Part shown: positions 46,201-55,171 of the stretch, one piece after another
Numbering within the stretch: position 1 is the stretch's first letter
Layout: each line of letters opens with the position of its first letter
DNA from: Azospirillaceae bacterium
GTDB lineage: Bacteria > Pseudomonadota > Alphaproteobacteria > Azospirillales > Azospirillaceae
Reading direction: 5' to 3'
Assembly: GCA_028283825.1 (NCBI GenBank)
Contig: JAPWJW010000003.1
Location: 1,410,001-1,474,000, forward strand
DNA length: 64,000 nt
Notes under the pieces: model-generated
The model's input: the letters and a program-made list of their open reading frames with translations, nothing else
Database searches by the model: none
Told to the model about the DNA's origin: nothing
Made by a program: the position numbers and the translations under genes

Positions 46201-46348
46201 CGGTCACCACCGGGAAATCGATGTCCGGATCCTGCGTCACGTTCAGCGTGAAGTAGGAGACCAGGCCCGCCACGAGCAGGACGATGAACAGGACGATGGG
46301 CGGAATGGGATGGCGGATGGCGACCGCGGAGATATTGCCGCTGCTCAT
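43223..46348 (-). CDS. RND-family efflux pump permease
   Basis: Inner-membrane proton-driven transporter (1041 aa) of the AcrB/HAE-1 type. TM1 (about residues 13-30), a large periplasmic porter domain, the TM4 proton-relay pair in LSLVVGILVDDAIVEIENIVRH, and a repeated second half ending MVAGMVPIAFGIGNDSS. Start and length are normal. It lies 22 nt after its adaptor gene; no outer-membrane channel gene is in the window, so a separate TolC-type protein is needed. Substrates cannot be told from sequence. Confidence 0.94.
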   Translation of the reverse strand: MSSGNISAVAIRHPIPPIVLFIVLLVAGLVSYFTLNVTQDPDIDFPVVTVSVSRPGAAPSEMEIQVTKLVEDAVSSIVGLDHVSSTITDGLSNTVLEFKIGYDTDRAVNDVRNAMSRIRSNLPSDIYEPQVERQDATGDELLTYAVSSDSRSVVDLSWLIDNDISRAITHVPGVGAAERFGGLDREIRINLDPNRLMARGITADEVNSQLRSLNVDMPGGRGAVGAKEQSIRTLGSARTVEELANTEITIPVYFGTFAGSAAKVRLSDLGTVTDGTSEMRFVSRYDGQSTVGFSIRRAPHSSEVTIAKGVDEEIQKLTKQYPDVHFNLIFDNVKYTKQSFADSVESLVLGSILAVLVVWWFLRDGRATFISALAMPLSIIPTFLAMKALGFSLNGITLLALSLVVGILVDDAIVEIENIVRHIRMGKRPFQAALEASDEIGLAVVATTMTIVVVFLPVSFMDGIVGQFFKSFGLTVAVAVLFSLLVARLITPLMAAYMLKPNQKDHDSHEGPWIARYVHLLNWSMNHRWLTVMAGVAIFLVSLFMATQLPSGFVPPSDNGLSTVQVVLPPGVTLAETDATTQMVGQILAKRPEVLHVWTRAGRNNQLRNGAVTAILKPKSERKLSKQQFEAEVTPELNKVPGAHIGFNSSIGWGAKDISVLLTSNDGPALERFSNQVLDEMRQLPFLANVTSTAALLRPEIQIRPYFDRAAEQGVSVAAIGQMAKIATLGDLDTSVAKFNLGDRQVPIRVQIDPKYRADMDVMENLRVRTSAGDLLPLRAVAEIGMGAGAVQIERFDRARKLAVEADLRGIDVGEAMKAINALPSMTHMPPGISKPAYGQTQEMQNMMIGFAIALATAFLLILAVLILLFRNFFQPVTIMTALPLSFGGAFAALMIGHMSLSLPALIGILMLMGIVTKNSILLVEYAIVSMRDRGMGRREALLDAGAKRARPIIMTTIAMVAGMVPIAFGIGNDSSFQQPMATAVIGGLITSTLLSLVFVPAVFTIVDDINKWLTPKFGRFVTPKEEPVVIPLHHVVKGAE

Positions 46349-46370
46349 GATGATGCCCCCTTGCCCGCGA

Positions 46371-47606
46371 TCACTGCTGGTCCGGCAGCGGCTTGACGGC
46401 CGTGTCGGAAATCTTGTCGACCACCGTGACCAGGTCGCCGTCCTTCAGGTAGCCCGCCCCCGACAGCACCACCTTTTCCCCCGGCTTCACGCCGGACAGG
46501 ATGGCGATGTTGCCGCCCTGGCGGGCGCCGGTGGCGATGCTGCGGGCGGTGACGATGCCCTTGTCATCCACGACGAAGGCCAACGGCTTCACCTCGCGGT
46601 AGACGACGGCGCTTTCCGGCACCACCAGCGAGTTGACGACGCCCACGGCCACGCGGCCGGTGACGAACATGCCGGGCCGCAGGTCGGGGTTGCGCTCCAG
46701 GTCGATGCGCAGGTGGCCCAGGCGGGTCTTGCTGTCCACCGTCGGTTCCACCACCCGGACGGTGCCGGTGTAAGCATGGGAGGTGTTGTCGCCGTCCACG
46801 GTGACGGCCACCGTCTGGCCGGCCTTCACCGTCATCATGTCGTTCTCCGGCACCTCGGCCACCAGTTCCACGCGGTTGTCGCGGATCATGCGGAACAGTT
46901 CGGTGCCGCCGGCGGTCAGCACGGCGCCGATGCGGGCGCTGCGGGCGGTGATGGTGCCGTCGGACGGCGCCCGCACCTCAGCCTGCTTCAGGTGGGCCTG
47001 GGACAGCGCGCGGTTGGCTTCGGCCACGCCGATGCGGGCCCGCATGCTGGTGGCCAGCGCCCGGCGGTTGTCCAGGTCCTGGCTGCTCATATAGCCGTTG
47101 TGGTTCAGTTCCTGGGCGCGGGAATAGTTGGCATCGGCCTCCATCGCGTTGCCCTTGGCCTCGGCCAGGGCCGCTTCCTTCTGGGCCAGGTCGGCCTTCA
47201 GCACGTCGTCGTTGAAGCGGGCCAGCAGCTGGCCCTTCTTCACCTGGTCGCCCACGTCCACCAGCACCTCGGCCAGGGCCAGGCCCGACGTTTCCGTCCC
47301 GATGGGCAGATCGTCGAACGCCGCCAGCGAGCCGGTGACCAGCAGGGACCGGGTGACCGGCGCCATGGCGGACGTCGCCACGGTCACGGGCAGGGCCGAC
47401 ACCTTGGCCGGGGCGGCGGCGGGGGCGGCCGTCTTGGCACCCGCGTGGGTCAGGACATAGGCCGCGATGCCGACGCCCAGGACCACCACGCCGCCGGCCA
47501 GCAGCCACCAGCGATAGCGCCTCAGGCCCGACTGGCCCCGCCCCGCCGGCGCGAAATGCCCCAGTTCGGTCCCGTTCGCGGGAATTTCAGCGGAATGGAG
47601 GGTCAT
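46371..47606 (-). CDS. RND efflux periplasmic adaptor (membrane fusion protein)
   Basis: 411-aa adaptor linking the RND permease to an outer-membrane channel. N-terminal membrane anchor (about residues 32-51, RWWLLAGGVVVLGVGIAAYVL), barrel-sandwich half with GLALAEVLVDVGDQVKKGQLLARF, a coiled-coil hairpin (about 130-190), then the second lipoyl half (VRAPSDGTITARSARIGAVL) and beta-barrel and proximal domains. Start at 47606 is the last Met before the anchor; the frame is open far upstream (to 48140) but without a ribosome-binding site. Confidence 0.92.
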   Translation of the reverse strand: MTLHSAEIPANGTELGHFAPAGRGQSGLRRYRWWLLAGGVVVLGVGIAAYVLTHAGAKTAAPAAAPAKVSALPVTVATSAMAPVTRSLLVTGSLAAFDDLPIGTETSGLALAEVLVDVGDQVKKGQLLARFNDDVLKADLAQKEAALAEAKGNAMEADANYSRAQELNHNGYMSSQDLDNRRALATSMRARIGVAEANRALSQAHLKQAEVRAPSDGTITARSARIGAVLTAGGTELFRMIRDNRVELVAEVPENDMMTVKAGQTVAVTVDGDNTSHAYTGTVRVVEPTVDSKTRLGHLRIDLERNPDLRPGMFVTGRVAVGVVNSLVVPESAVVYREVKPLAFVVDDKGIVTARSIATGARQGGNIAILSGVKPGEKVVLSGAGYLKDGDLVTVVDKISDTAVKPLPDQQ

Positions 47607-48181
47607 CGTCTCTAGCCTTCTGTCCGACCGGCGTTCGTAGCGCCGAAAATGGCGCCGCACGGAACCGAGGGGAGCATATGAGGGCTCGAGAGGGCGCAAC
47701 CTAGGGCTTCTGGAAAACCCAAAAGAGGTAAGCGCCAGCGAACCCACGGCCCCCGCGACCGTGGTGGCGGACAACGCCTGATTTTCAGCGGAAGTCCGGG
47801 CAAAATGCCCAGCCTCCGCAAGTCCGCCGATCTCGAGGCTGAACCTACAGAGGGTTGTGTTACGGGAAAAGCCGCTCTTTGTATCGTTTTGTAACGAAGA
47901 GGTATGCGGCGGGGGCCCGTACCCCCACCGGCTAAGCGCCAGCCCCTCGCGCCCCTTTATTTTGTATGCGACCCTGGGTCGGACCGGCAATCGCTTGACA
48001 TGGGGGACCAATCGGCCATCTACAGCGGTTGTGTATCGGGACCGTCCGACGCCGGGATGCCGACCCCGCCCCATACCTTCGGAGGGGCTGGAACAGGCGT
48101 ACGGAACGCAGACCTTACCGGGGATGTCCGGTCGGGACATTTGATGAGGTTTTTCCGGGATTTCCCGGGCGCCAGGGTGGG
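47607..48181. other. Divergent intergenic region between efflux and peptide-synthetase genes
   Basis: 575 bases. A TTGACA box at 47995-48000 with a poor -10 (ATCTAC, 17-nt spacer) could be the synthetase promoter. TCGTT-ttgt-AACGA (47884-47897) is a small inverted repeat that could serve a TetR- or MarR-type regulator of the pump, but no regulator gene is adjacent. No RNA gene seen. Confidence 0.35.
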
Positions 48182-51100
48182 ATGTTGATGCTCAGCGGTT
48201 CGTTGATCGCCGAACGGATGGATACGGAAGGCCGCGGCCCACACCCGGGGCCGGCCGGCGCCGAAACGCTGGCCGCGCTGTTCCTGGCGCGCGTCGCCGC
48301 CACGCCGTCCCTGCCCGCGGTGGAAACCGGCGACGGTTTCATGCTGACCTGGGGCGACATGGGTGATCGCGCCCGCCGCGTCGCCGCCACCCTGGCCGCG
48401 CGGGGCGTGGGCCCCGGCGCCCGCGTGATGCTGCGCGGCCGGGGCAACGCCGAGTTATACGCCTGCCTGTTCGGCATCCTGTTGCGCCGCGCCGCCTATA
48501 TCCCCATCGACGCCAGCTGGCCCGCCGCCCGCGTCGCCAGCATCGCCGAACAGGCCGAATCCCACCTGATGATCGACGTGGTGGGCGACCTGGAGGTGCC
48601 GGGCGTCACCGCCATGGCGCCGGAGGATCTGATCGGCACCGCCCTGCTGGACGACACCGTGGTGTCGGCCCACGGCCTGGCGGACGCCGTGCTGGCGCCG
48701 CTGCCCGGCGACACCTGCTATCTCATCTTCACCTCGGGCACCACCGGCCTGCCCAAGGGCGTGGTGCTGTCGCACGGCGCGGTCATGACCTATGTCCGCG
48801 GCGCGTCGGAAGTCTACCAGCTGGTGGAGACAGACCGGGTCTGGCAGGGTTTTTCCCTGGCATTCGACGCCTCGGTGGAGGAGGTGTGGCTGGCCGTGGC
48901 CGCCGGTGCCTGCCTGCTGCCGGCCTCCGGCCTGGTGATGCGCGACCCACAGCTGCTGTCGGCCGAACTGCGCTGCCGCCGCGCCACCTTCTTTTCCACC
49001 GTGCCCACCCTGCTGGGCCTGATCGACGACGAACTGCCCGACGTCCGCCTGCTGGTGGTGGGGGGGGAGACCTGCCCCGCCAGCCTGGTGGCCAAGTGGG
49101 CCCCCGGCCGGCGCATGCTGAACACCTATGGCCCCACCGAGGCCTCGGTGGTGGCGACGGCGGACGAGGCGCGCTCGGGCCAGCCGGTGACCATCGGCCG
49201 GGCCCTGCCCGGATATCGCGTGCTGGTGCTGGCGCCCGACGGGCAGCCGGTGCCGGTGGGCGAGACCGGGGAGATCCACATCGGCGGCCCGGCCCTGGCC
49301 GACGGCTACCTGAACCGGCCGGAGGAAACCGCCAAGCGTTTCAAGCTGGATGCCGCCGGCAACCGGCTGTACGCCACCGGCGACGTGGGCCGGCCGCTGA
49401 TCGACGGCCGCGTCGATTTCCTGGGCCGGGTCGACAACCAGGTGAAGCTGCGCGGCTTCCGCATCGAGCTGGGTGAGATCGAGGCCATCGTCGCCGGCTG
49501 CCCCGGCGTGCAGCTGGCCGCCGCCGCCGTGCGGCCCGTGGCCGGCATCGACAGCATCGTCATCTGGTATGTGGGCACGGCCGACCGCAACACCATCGCC
49601 GCCCACGTCGCCGCCTCCGTCCCCGCCTACATGCGGCCCAGCTTCCTGGTGCCGGTGCCGGCGATGACCCGCACCGTGGGTGGCAAGATCGACCGGCGCG
49701 AACTGCCGGAGCCCACCCCCCGCGACGTGCCGGAGGACATCGGTGATCCGCCGCAGGGCGAGGTGGAGGAAATGGTGGCCGCCGCCTTCGCCCATGCGCT
49801 GGGCCGGCCCATCCGCGCCCGCGACGCCGACTTCTTCCTGGATCTGGGCGGCCATTCCCTGGCGGCCGCCTCCGCCGTGTCCCGCCTGCGCCTGCGCCAT
49901 CCCGGCACCACCGTGCGCTCGCTGTACCTGAACCCCACCGTGCGCGGCCTGGCCCGGCACCTGGAAACCCAGCCGGGCCGGGCGACCGCCGCCCCGGCGC
50001 GCCAGGCCGCCCGCCTGCGCCACATGCTGTTCGGCCTGGCCCAGGCCGTCACCCTGCCGGTGCTGATGGTGGTGGCCAACCTGCCCACCCTGGCCATCCT
50101 GGCCGGTGCTGGCGCACAACGCCGCCAACGGCATGCTGAACCCGCTGTCCTTCGTGCTGATGGCCGTCCTGTCGGTGGTGACCCTGCCGCTGTCCTTCGC
50201 CATCGCCATCGCCGGCAAATGGCTGCTGCTGGGCAGGGTGAAGGCCGGATCGCACCGCCTGTGGGGTTTCTGGCACTGGCGCTGGTGGACGGCGCAGCGG
50301 CTGGAGGCCTTCCTGCCCATGGCCTGGATCGCCGGCACACCCCTGATGCGCCTGTACGCCCGCGCCATGGGCGGCCATATCGACAATGGCGCCTTCCTGG
50401 GCTGCCACGGCAACATGCTGTGGGACCTGATCACCATCGGGGAACGCGCCACCATCGGCGAGGATACGCTGCTGCTGACCCACCGGGTCCGCGCCGGCCG
50501 CATCGAGGTGGGCACCGTCCGCATCGGCGCCGACGCCACCGTGGGTGCCGCCGCCATCGTCGGCCTGAACAGCGCGCTGGCCGACGGCGCCGGCCTGGAC
50601 GCCCGTGGCTGCCTGGTGGAGGGCGCCACCGTGCCCACCGGCCAGGTGTGGAGCGGTTCGCCGGCCGAGCCCGCCGCCCGCCCCGACTGGATGGTGGGCA
50701 AGGCCGACGGCGCCCTGAACCCGCGCGCCGGCCGGTATGTGCTGGGCGTGGCCAGCCTGGGCCTGGTGCGTTTCGTCACCTCCCTGCCCTTGGCCGTGAG
50801 CCTGGCCCTGACCCTGGACCAGGGCGGCACCGCCGCCAGCCTGGGTGTTTCCACCCTGGTGGCGGGTGCCGTGGGCGGTGCCCTTTGCATGCCCTGGACC
50901 GCCCTGGTGCTGTGGGCCGCCCGCCGCCTGGTACCGCCGGTGGTGGGCCGGGCCAGCGTGCGGCTGGACAGCATGGTGGAATACCATCGCTGGTTCGCCG
51001 ACCGCCTGAACCGCATGGCGGTGGAACTGCTGTACAGCCTCTACGGCTCTCTGTTCGCGGCCACTTGGCTGCGCGCCTTGGGCGCCAAGGTGGGCCGCGC

Positions 51101-52109
51101 CTGCGAGGTTTCCACCGTCGCCCACGTGGTGCCGGAACAGCTGGAGGTGGGCGACCGCGCCTTCCTGGCCGACGCCTCGCTGGTGGGCAGCCCGGCCATC
51201 CATGGCGGCCTGGTGCGCTTCGCCCCCACCCGCGTGGGCAGCGGCACCTTCGTCGGCAATTCCGCCTTCCTGGCCGCCGGCACCGACCTGCCGGAGAACT
51301 GCCTGGTGGGCGTGCTGTCCACCGCCCCCGGCGACGCCGACCCCGCCACCGACTGGCTGGGCCTGCCGCCCATCCGCCTGCCCCGCCGCCAGCGGGTGGA
51401 GGGCGTGTCCGACACCCTGACCGTGGACCCCAGCCCCGTCCTGGTCGCCACCCGCGGCACCATTGAGGCGTTGCGCATCTTCACCCAGGGCGCCATCGGC
51501 GGCACCGCCACCGCCTGCGGCCTGTGGTTCCTGATGCGGGCCATGACGGCGGACGGCCTGTGGGCGGCCCTGGGCTGGCTGGGCCTGGGCCCGCTGGCCG
51601 TGGCCGCCTGCGCCGCCCTGCTGCTGGCCCTGGTGAAATGGGTGGTGGTGGGCCGCTTCCGCCCCGGCATCCACCCGCTGTGGAGTGTGGCCATCTGGCG
51701 CATCGAGTTCGTGACGGCGTTGTTTGACGCCATGTCCGGCTGGGTGCTGGGCCCCATCCTGGGCACACCCTTCCTGTCGGCCTACATGCGGCTGCTGGGC
51801 GTGCGCATCGGCCGCCGCGTCTACCTGGAAACCACCTATGTCTGCGAGATGGACCTGGTGACCATCGGCGACGACGCCGCCATCGGCCCCGGCGCCACCC
51901 TGCAGACCCATCTGTTCGAAGACCGGGTGATGAAGCTGGGCCCCGTCACCATCGGGCCGGAGGCGCAGGTGGGCGCCGGCTCCGTCGTCCTGTACGACAG
52001 CGTGCTGGAGCGCGGGTCCGACCTGGGCCCCCTGTCATTGGTCATGAAGGGCGAACATCTGCCGGCCGGCAGCCGCTTCATCGGCTGCCCCGGCCAGCCC
52101 ATCGGCTGA
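48182..52109 (+). pseudogene. Pls/PosA-type single-module peptide synthetase, frameshifted
   Basis: One gene in two frames. First frame: adenylation domain (IFTSGTTGLPKGVVLSH, FDASVEEVWLAVAAGA, NTYGPTEASVV, YATGDVGRPL, GGKIDRRELP) and a carrier domain with the phosphopantetheine serine at 559 (LDLGGHSLAAA). At about 50104 the frame breaks; the second frame (from about 50106) continues with six membrane helices and three left-handed-helix, acetyltransferase-like soluble domains, the architecture of the epsilon-poly-lysine synthetase. Deleting one G in GCCGGTG would restore one frame of 1308 aa, close to the 1319 aa of known Pls. A real frameshift or a sequencing error are both possible. See findings for the predicted substrate. 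Confidence 0.85.
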
Positions 52110-52112
52110 ATG

Positions 52113-52144
52113 AAAAAGGGCGCCCCGACCGAGGCGCCCTTTTT
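52113..52144 (+). terminator. Intrinsic terminator of the synthetase gene
   Basis: Perfect 12-bp stem AAAAAGGGCGCC/GGCGCCCTTTTT with an 8-nt loop, 4 nt after the stop; the T-run is part of the stem. Confidence 0.9.
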
Positions 52145-52170
52145 CATTCCGATATCGAATCAATCCCCCC

Positions 52171-52272
52171 TAGGCTGCGACCGCAGCCGCCGGAGATTTC
52201 TGGGGAGCCGAAGGCGGACTGGAAACCGAGGACAGCCCAGCGGCCGGATGGCCGCGCCCGGCGCCTGAGGGA
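52171..52272 (-). repeat. Structured dispersed repeat, copy F
   Basis: Minus orientation, 4-5 nt after the carbonic anhydrase stop. First hairpin GCGGCC-atcc-GGCCGC (52240-52255 on the minus strand), second-stem core TTTC/GAAA, and GTCCGCC/GGCGGC. It shares its first stem with copy D. Confidence 0.8.
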
Positions 52273-52276
52273 CGCG

Positions 52277-52885
52277 TCAAATAGGCACTTCAACCCCGTC
52301 CTGAACCGACTTGAAGTCACCGGTCGCCTGGTCCAGCAACAGCAGGTCGGCCTCGGCCACGTCGAACAGGCAGCCGTGCAGACGCAGGCCGCCGGCCGCG
52401 ACCGCGGCGCTGATCCAGGGGAAGGTCATGAGGTTGGCGATGGTCAGGCGGATGACCTGGCGTTCCGCCTCCGCCTGGTCGCGCACGCCGCGCAGGCTGG
52501 CGGCGATGGCCATCCAGTGGCCGATGAAGTCGCCGTCCAGCGCCCCTTCGGCCAGCAGGGCCTTCACCCCGCCGCAGCCGGTATGGCCCATGACGATGAT
52601 GTCGGCCACCCGCAACTGGCGCACCGCGAACTCGATGGCGGCGCTGGTGCCGTGGTAGTCGGAATTCGGCTGGTAGGGCGGGATCAGGTTGGCGACGTTG
52701 CGGATGATGAACAGGTCGCCGGGGCCGGCGGAAAAGATCATCTGCGGATCGACACGGCTGTCGCAGCAGGCGACCACCGCGGCGCGCGGGTTCTGCCCCA
52801 CCTCCGCCAGCCACTGGAAGCGCCGGGCCTGATCCGGAAACGCGGTGGCGCGGAAATTCAGAAATCCCTCGATGAGCTTCCGCAT
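52277..52885 (-). CDS. Beta-class carbonic anhydrase
   Basis: 202-aa zinc enzyme interconverting CO2 and bicarbonate. Zinc ligands are in ACCDSRVDP (Cys, with the Asp-Arg dyad) and HTGCGGVKAL (His and Cys). FIIRNVANLIPPY and GTSAAIEFAV are also typical. Start at 52885 with GGGAG 9 nt upstream. Repeat copy F follows the stop. Confidence 0.95.
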   Translation of the reverse strand: MRKLIEGFLNFRATAFPDQARRFQWLAEVGQNPRAAVVACCDSRVDPQMIFSAGPGDLFIIRNVANLIPPYQPNSDYHGTSAAIEFAVRQLRVADIIVMGHTGCGGVKALLAEGALDGDFIGHWMAIAASLRGVRDQAEAERQVIRLTIANLMTFPWISAAVAAGGLRLHGCLFDVAEADLLLLDQATGDFKSVQDGVEVPI

Positions 52886-53102
52886 GAACGTGTCTCCCGG
52901 CGTCTGTGACTGGGCCTGGCCACCAGGGCGGCGGCCGGCCCCACGGCATACTGGTCTTGCGGGCACCGGTCAACCGAGTGGCGGCCGCGCCCTGGTCAGG
53001 GTGTTACCCCCTTCGGCGGTGCCTATATAAAGCGATGGCCCCGGCGGGGGAAAGCCCCCAAGCTGGACAGCCACGAAAGGTTGCATTGGTTTCGGCCTTC
53101 CC

Positions 53103-53555
53103 ATGAATCATCGCCAGATCCTGGATGCCGCCCTGCGCGGCCACCCCGCCCCCCGCAGCCGCTACCTGAACCTGGTGGCCGACCGGATCGAGCGTGACGT
53201 CCGCTTCGCCGACCGCACCCACCTGCTGTACCCCGTGCTGGCGCGGACCGCCGGCTCGGTGGAACCCATGCTGGACCCGGCGGAGTTCGTGGACATGCTG
53301 GCGGAGTTCCTGTCCAGCCATGGGGCCGCCATCGGTGCCGCCCTTTATCACCGCAGCTATTTGCGCGACCCGGACAAGGCTCTGGCCGGACCAGCCGCCC
53401 TGTTGTCGGGGTGGATTTCCGCCCGCATCCTGGATGGACTGCAGACCGGCCGCTATCGCATGCCCACCGACCGCGCCTACAGCTTCAGTTCCGACGATGC
53501 CAACATCGACGGCGCCTTGCGCGGTTTCCCCTTCCACGATGACGAATCCGACTAG
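53103..53555 (+). CDS. Small soluble protein of unknown function (150 aa)
   Basis: No family recognised. It is predominantly helical, with a basic N-terminus (RGHPAPRSRYLNLVADRIERD), a mid segment DMLAEFLSSHGAAIGAALYHRSYLRDPDKAL and a tail ending in DDESD. No signal or membrane segment. No clear ribosome-binding site. It is the first of a same-strand series but is separated from the next gene by 114 bases with a hairpin. Confidence 0.65.
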   Translation: MNHRQILDAALRGHPAPRSRYLNLVADRIERDVRFADRTHLLYPVLARTAGSVEPMLDPAEFVDMLAEFLSSHGAAIGAALYHRSYLRDPDKALAGPAALLSGWISARILDGLQTGRYRMPTDRAYSFSSDDANIDGALRGFPFHDDESD

Positions 53556-53601
53556 CGGAACCTTGGCCCATCCGGCGCGGTTATCCCTGGCGCGCCAAGT
53601 G

Positions 53602-53621
53602 GTTTCCTTGTCGAAGGAAAC
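53602..53621. promoter_or_regulatory. Hairpin containing a Shine-Dalgarno sequence
   Basis: GTTTCCTT-gtcg-AAGGAAAC, a perfect 8-bp stem with a tetraloop. The right arm holds AAGGA, 6 nt before a TTG (53625) in frame with the DUF445 gene. If that start is used, the site would be locked in the stem. Confidence 0.45.
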
Positions 53622-53669
53622 ACATTGGCCCGGGACAGCGCCGCCGCGAACCGTCATCATGGTGCTTCC

Positions 53670-54965
53670 ATGCCTGCCAAGCCGCCCCCCCTGCCCTTCG
53701 ATCCCGCCACCGAGAACGACCGCGCCGCATCCTTGCGGCGGTGGCGCCGCATCGCCAGCCTGTATCTGGCGGTGGCGGCGGCCCTGTGGCTGGCCGCCCG
53801 CCTGGTGCCCCGCCTGCTGCCCGATTTCATCGGCTGGCCCTGGCCGGGATTCTGGAGCCTGCTGCGCGCCGTGGGCGAGGCCGGGCTGGTCGGCGGCCTG
53901 GCCGACTGGTTCGCGGTGACCGCCCTGTTCCGCCATCCGCTGGGCGTGCCCGTCCCCCACACCGCCCTGGTGCCGCAGAACCGCGACCGCATCGCCGACG
54001 GCATCGCCACATACATCGACAGCGAATTCCTGGCGCCGGACCGGCTGCGCGGCCAGGTGCAGCGGCTGAACGCCGCCGACCAATTGGCCCTGGCCCTGGC
54101 CAACCCCGCCCATCGCGCCCAGTTGGCCGACCTGGCCCTGGCGGCCCTGCCCCGCCTGCTGTCGCGCGACCGCGAGGCAGCCCTGCGCGAGGCCCTGGCG
54201 CGGGCGGCGCTGGAGGGCCTGCGCGCCCTGGATCTGCGTCCCATGGTCGCGCGCCTGCTGCGTGAGGCCATCAACAGCCCGATGTTCGAAGCCCTGATCC
54301 AGGAAATCTCCGACCACGGCGTCGTCCTGGTCCACGGCAGCCGGCCGCACATCCGCGACGCCGTGGCCAGCCGGTCGAAATGGTGGATGCCCCGGGCGCT
54401 GGACCACAGTCTGGCCGACCAGGTGACGGACGCCCTGGCGGGCCACCTGTTCGACCTGCGCAGCCCCCACAGCGAGGCCGGCCACGGCCTGCGCCTGTGG
54501 CTGGCGGAGATCCCCGACCGCATCGCCGAGGGAGACGCCCTGGGCGAGCGGCTGGCGACCGTGCTGCGCAACGCCATCGACATCAAGACCCTGCGCCTGC
54601 TGCTGCGCCACCTGATCGGCCGGGTGAAGGCCGCAGCACTGGAAGATACGGAGCGGCCGGACGGCACCCTGCGCGGCGCCCTGGACGCGGCCCTGCTGTC
54701 GCTGGCCCAGGAACTGGCGCGCCCCGGCACCCGCGCCCGCCTGGATGAGGCGGTGGAGAACGCCTTCCTGGCCGCCATCCCCGGCTGGCGCACCGCCATC
54801 CGCACCTTCATCACCGACACCCTGAAGGCCCAGGACGCCGCCGACTTCTCCCGCCGGCTGGAGGAAGGCGTGGGCAAGGATCTGCAGTTCATCCGCATCA
54901 ACGGCACGGTGCTGGGCGCCCTGATCGGCGCCACGCTTTACCTGCTGGACCTTACTTTCGGCTAA
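53670..54965 (+). CDS. DUF445 membrane-associated protein
   Basis: 431-aa protein with two N-terminal helices (about residues 27-90, ending in GEAGLVGGLADWFAVTALFRHPLG), then a long, mainly helical soluble region and a final hydrophobic helix (VLGALIGATLYLLDLTFG). This is the DUF445 layout; its role is not known. The start may be the ATG at 53670 or the TTG at 53625, which has the better ribosome-binding site inside the hairpin at 53602-53621. Confidence 0.85.
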   Translation: MPAKPPPLPFDPATENDRAASLRRWRRIASLYLAVAAALWLAARLVPRLLPDFIGWPWPGFWSLLRAVGEAGLVGGLADWFAVTALFRHPLGVPVPHTALVPQNRDRIADGIATYIDSEFLAPDRLRGQVQRLNAADQLALALANPAHRAQLADLALAALPRLLSRDREAALREALARAALEGLRALDLRPMVARLLREAINSPMFEALIQEISDHGVVLVHGSRPHIRDAVASRSKWWMPRALDHSLADQVTDALAGHLFDLRSPHSEAGHGLRLWLAEIPDRIAEGDALGERLATVLRNAIDIKTLRLLLRHLIGRVKAAALEDTERPDGTLRGALDAALLSLAQELARPGTRARLDEAVENAFLAAIPGWRTAIRTFITDTLKAQDAADFSRRLEEGVGKDLQFIRINGTVLGALIGATLYLLDLTFG

Positions 54966-55171
54966 GCCGCTGGTCGGGCGTGCTTTCGGCAGAGGAACGG
55001 GCGTAGGGGTTGACGGATGGCCCCCGCATCCCGCAGGGTCGCCCCGCCAGGCCCTGCCCCTTGTCCATCCGTAGCAGCGTTCGGACAGGCGCCGCGCCCG
55101 AAAATTCGACCTTGGCCCCACGGCGGACGCCGGACCCGGGCCATAACGTTATTGCCACCGACGAGGACCGA

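Noticed and set aside
47884-48023. TCGTT/AACGA inverted repeat and a TTGACA box
   Set aside because: The repeat is only 5 bp per arm and the -10 is poor; listed as a remark in the intergenic entry, not as a firm site.
47607-48140. Extended N-terminus of the efflux adaptor (frame open to 48140)
   Set aside because: The added part is not adaptor-like; the anchor helix expected at the N-terminus starts just after the ATG at 47606.
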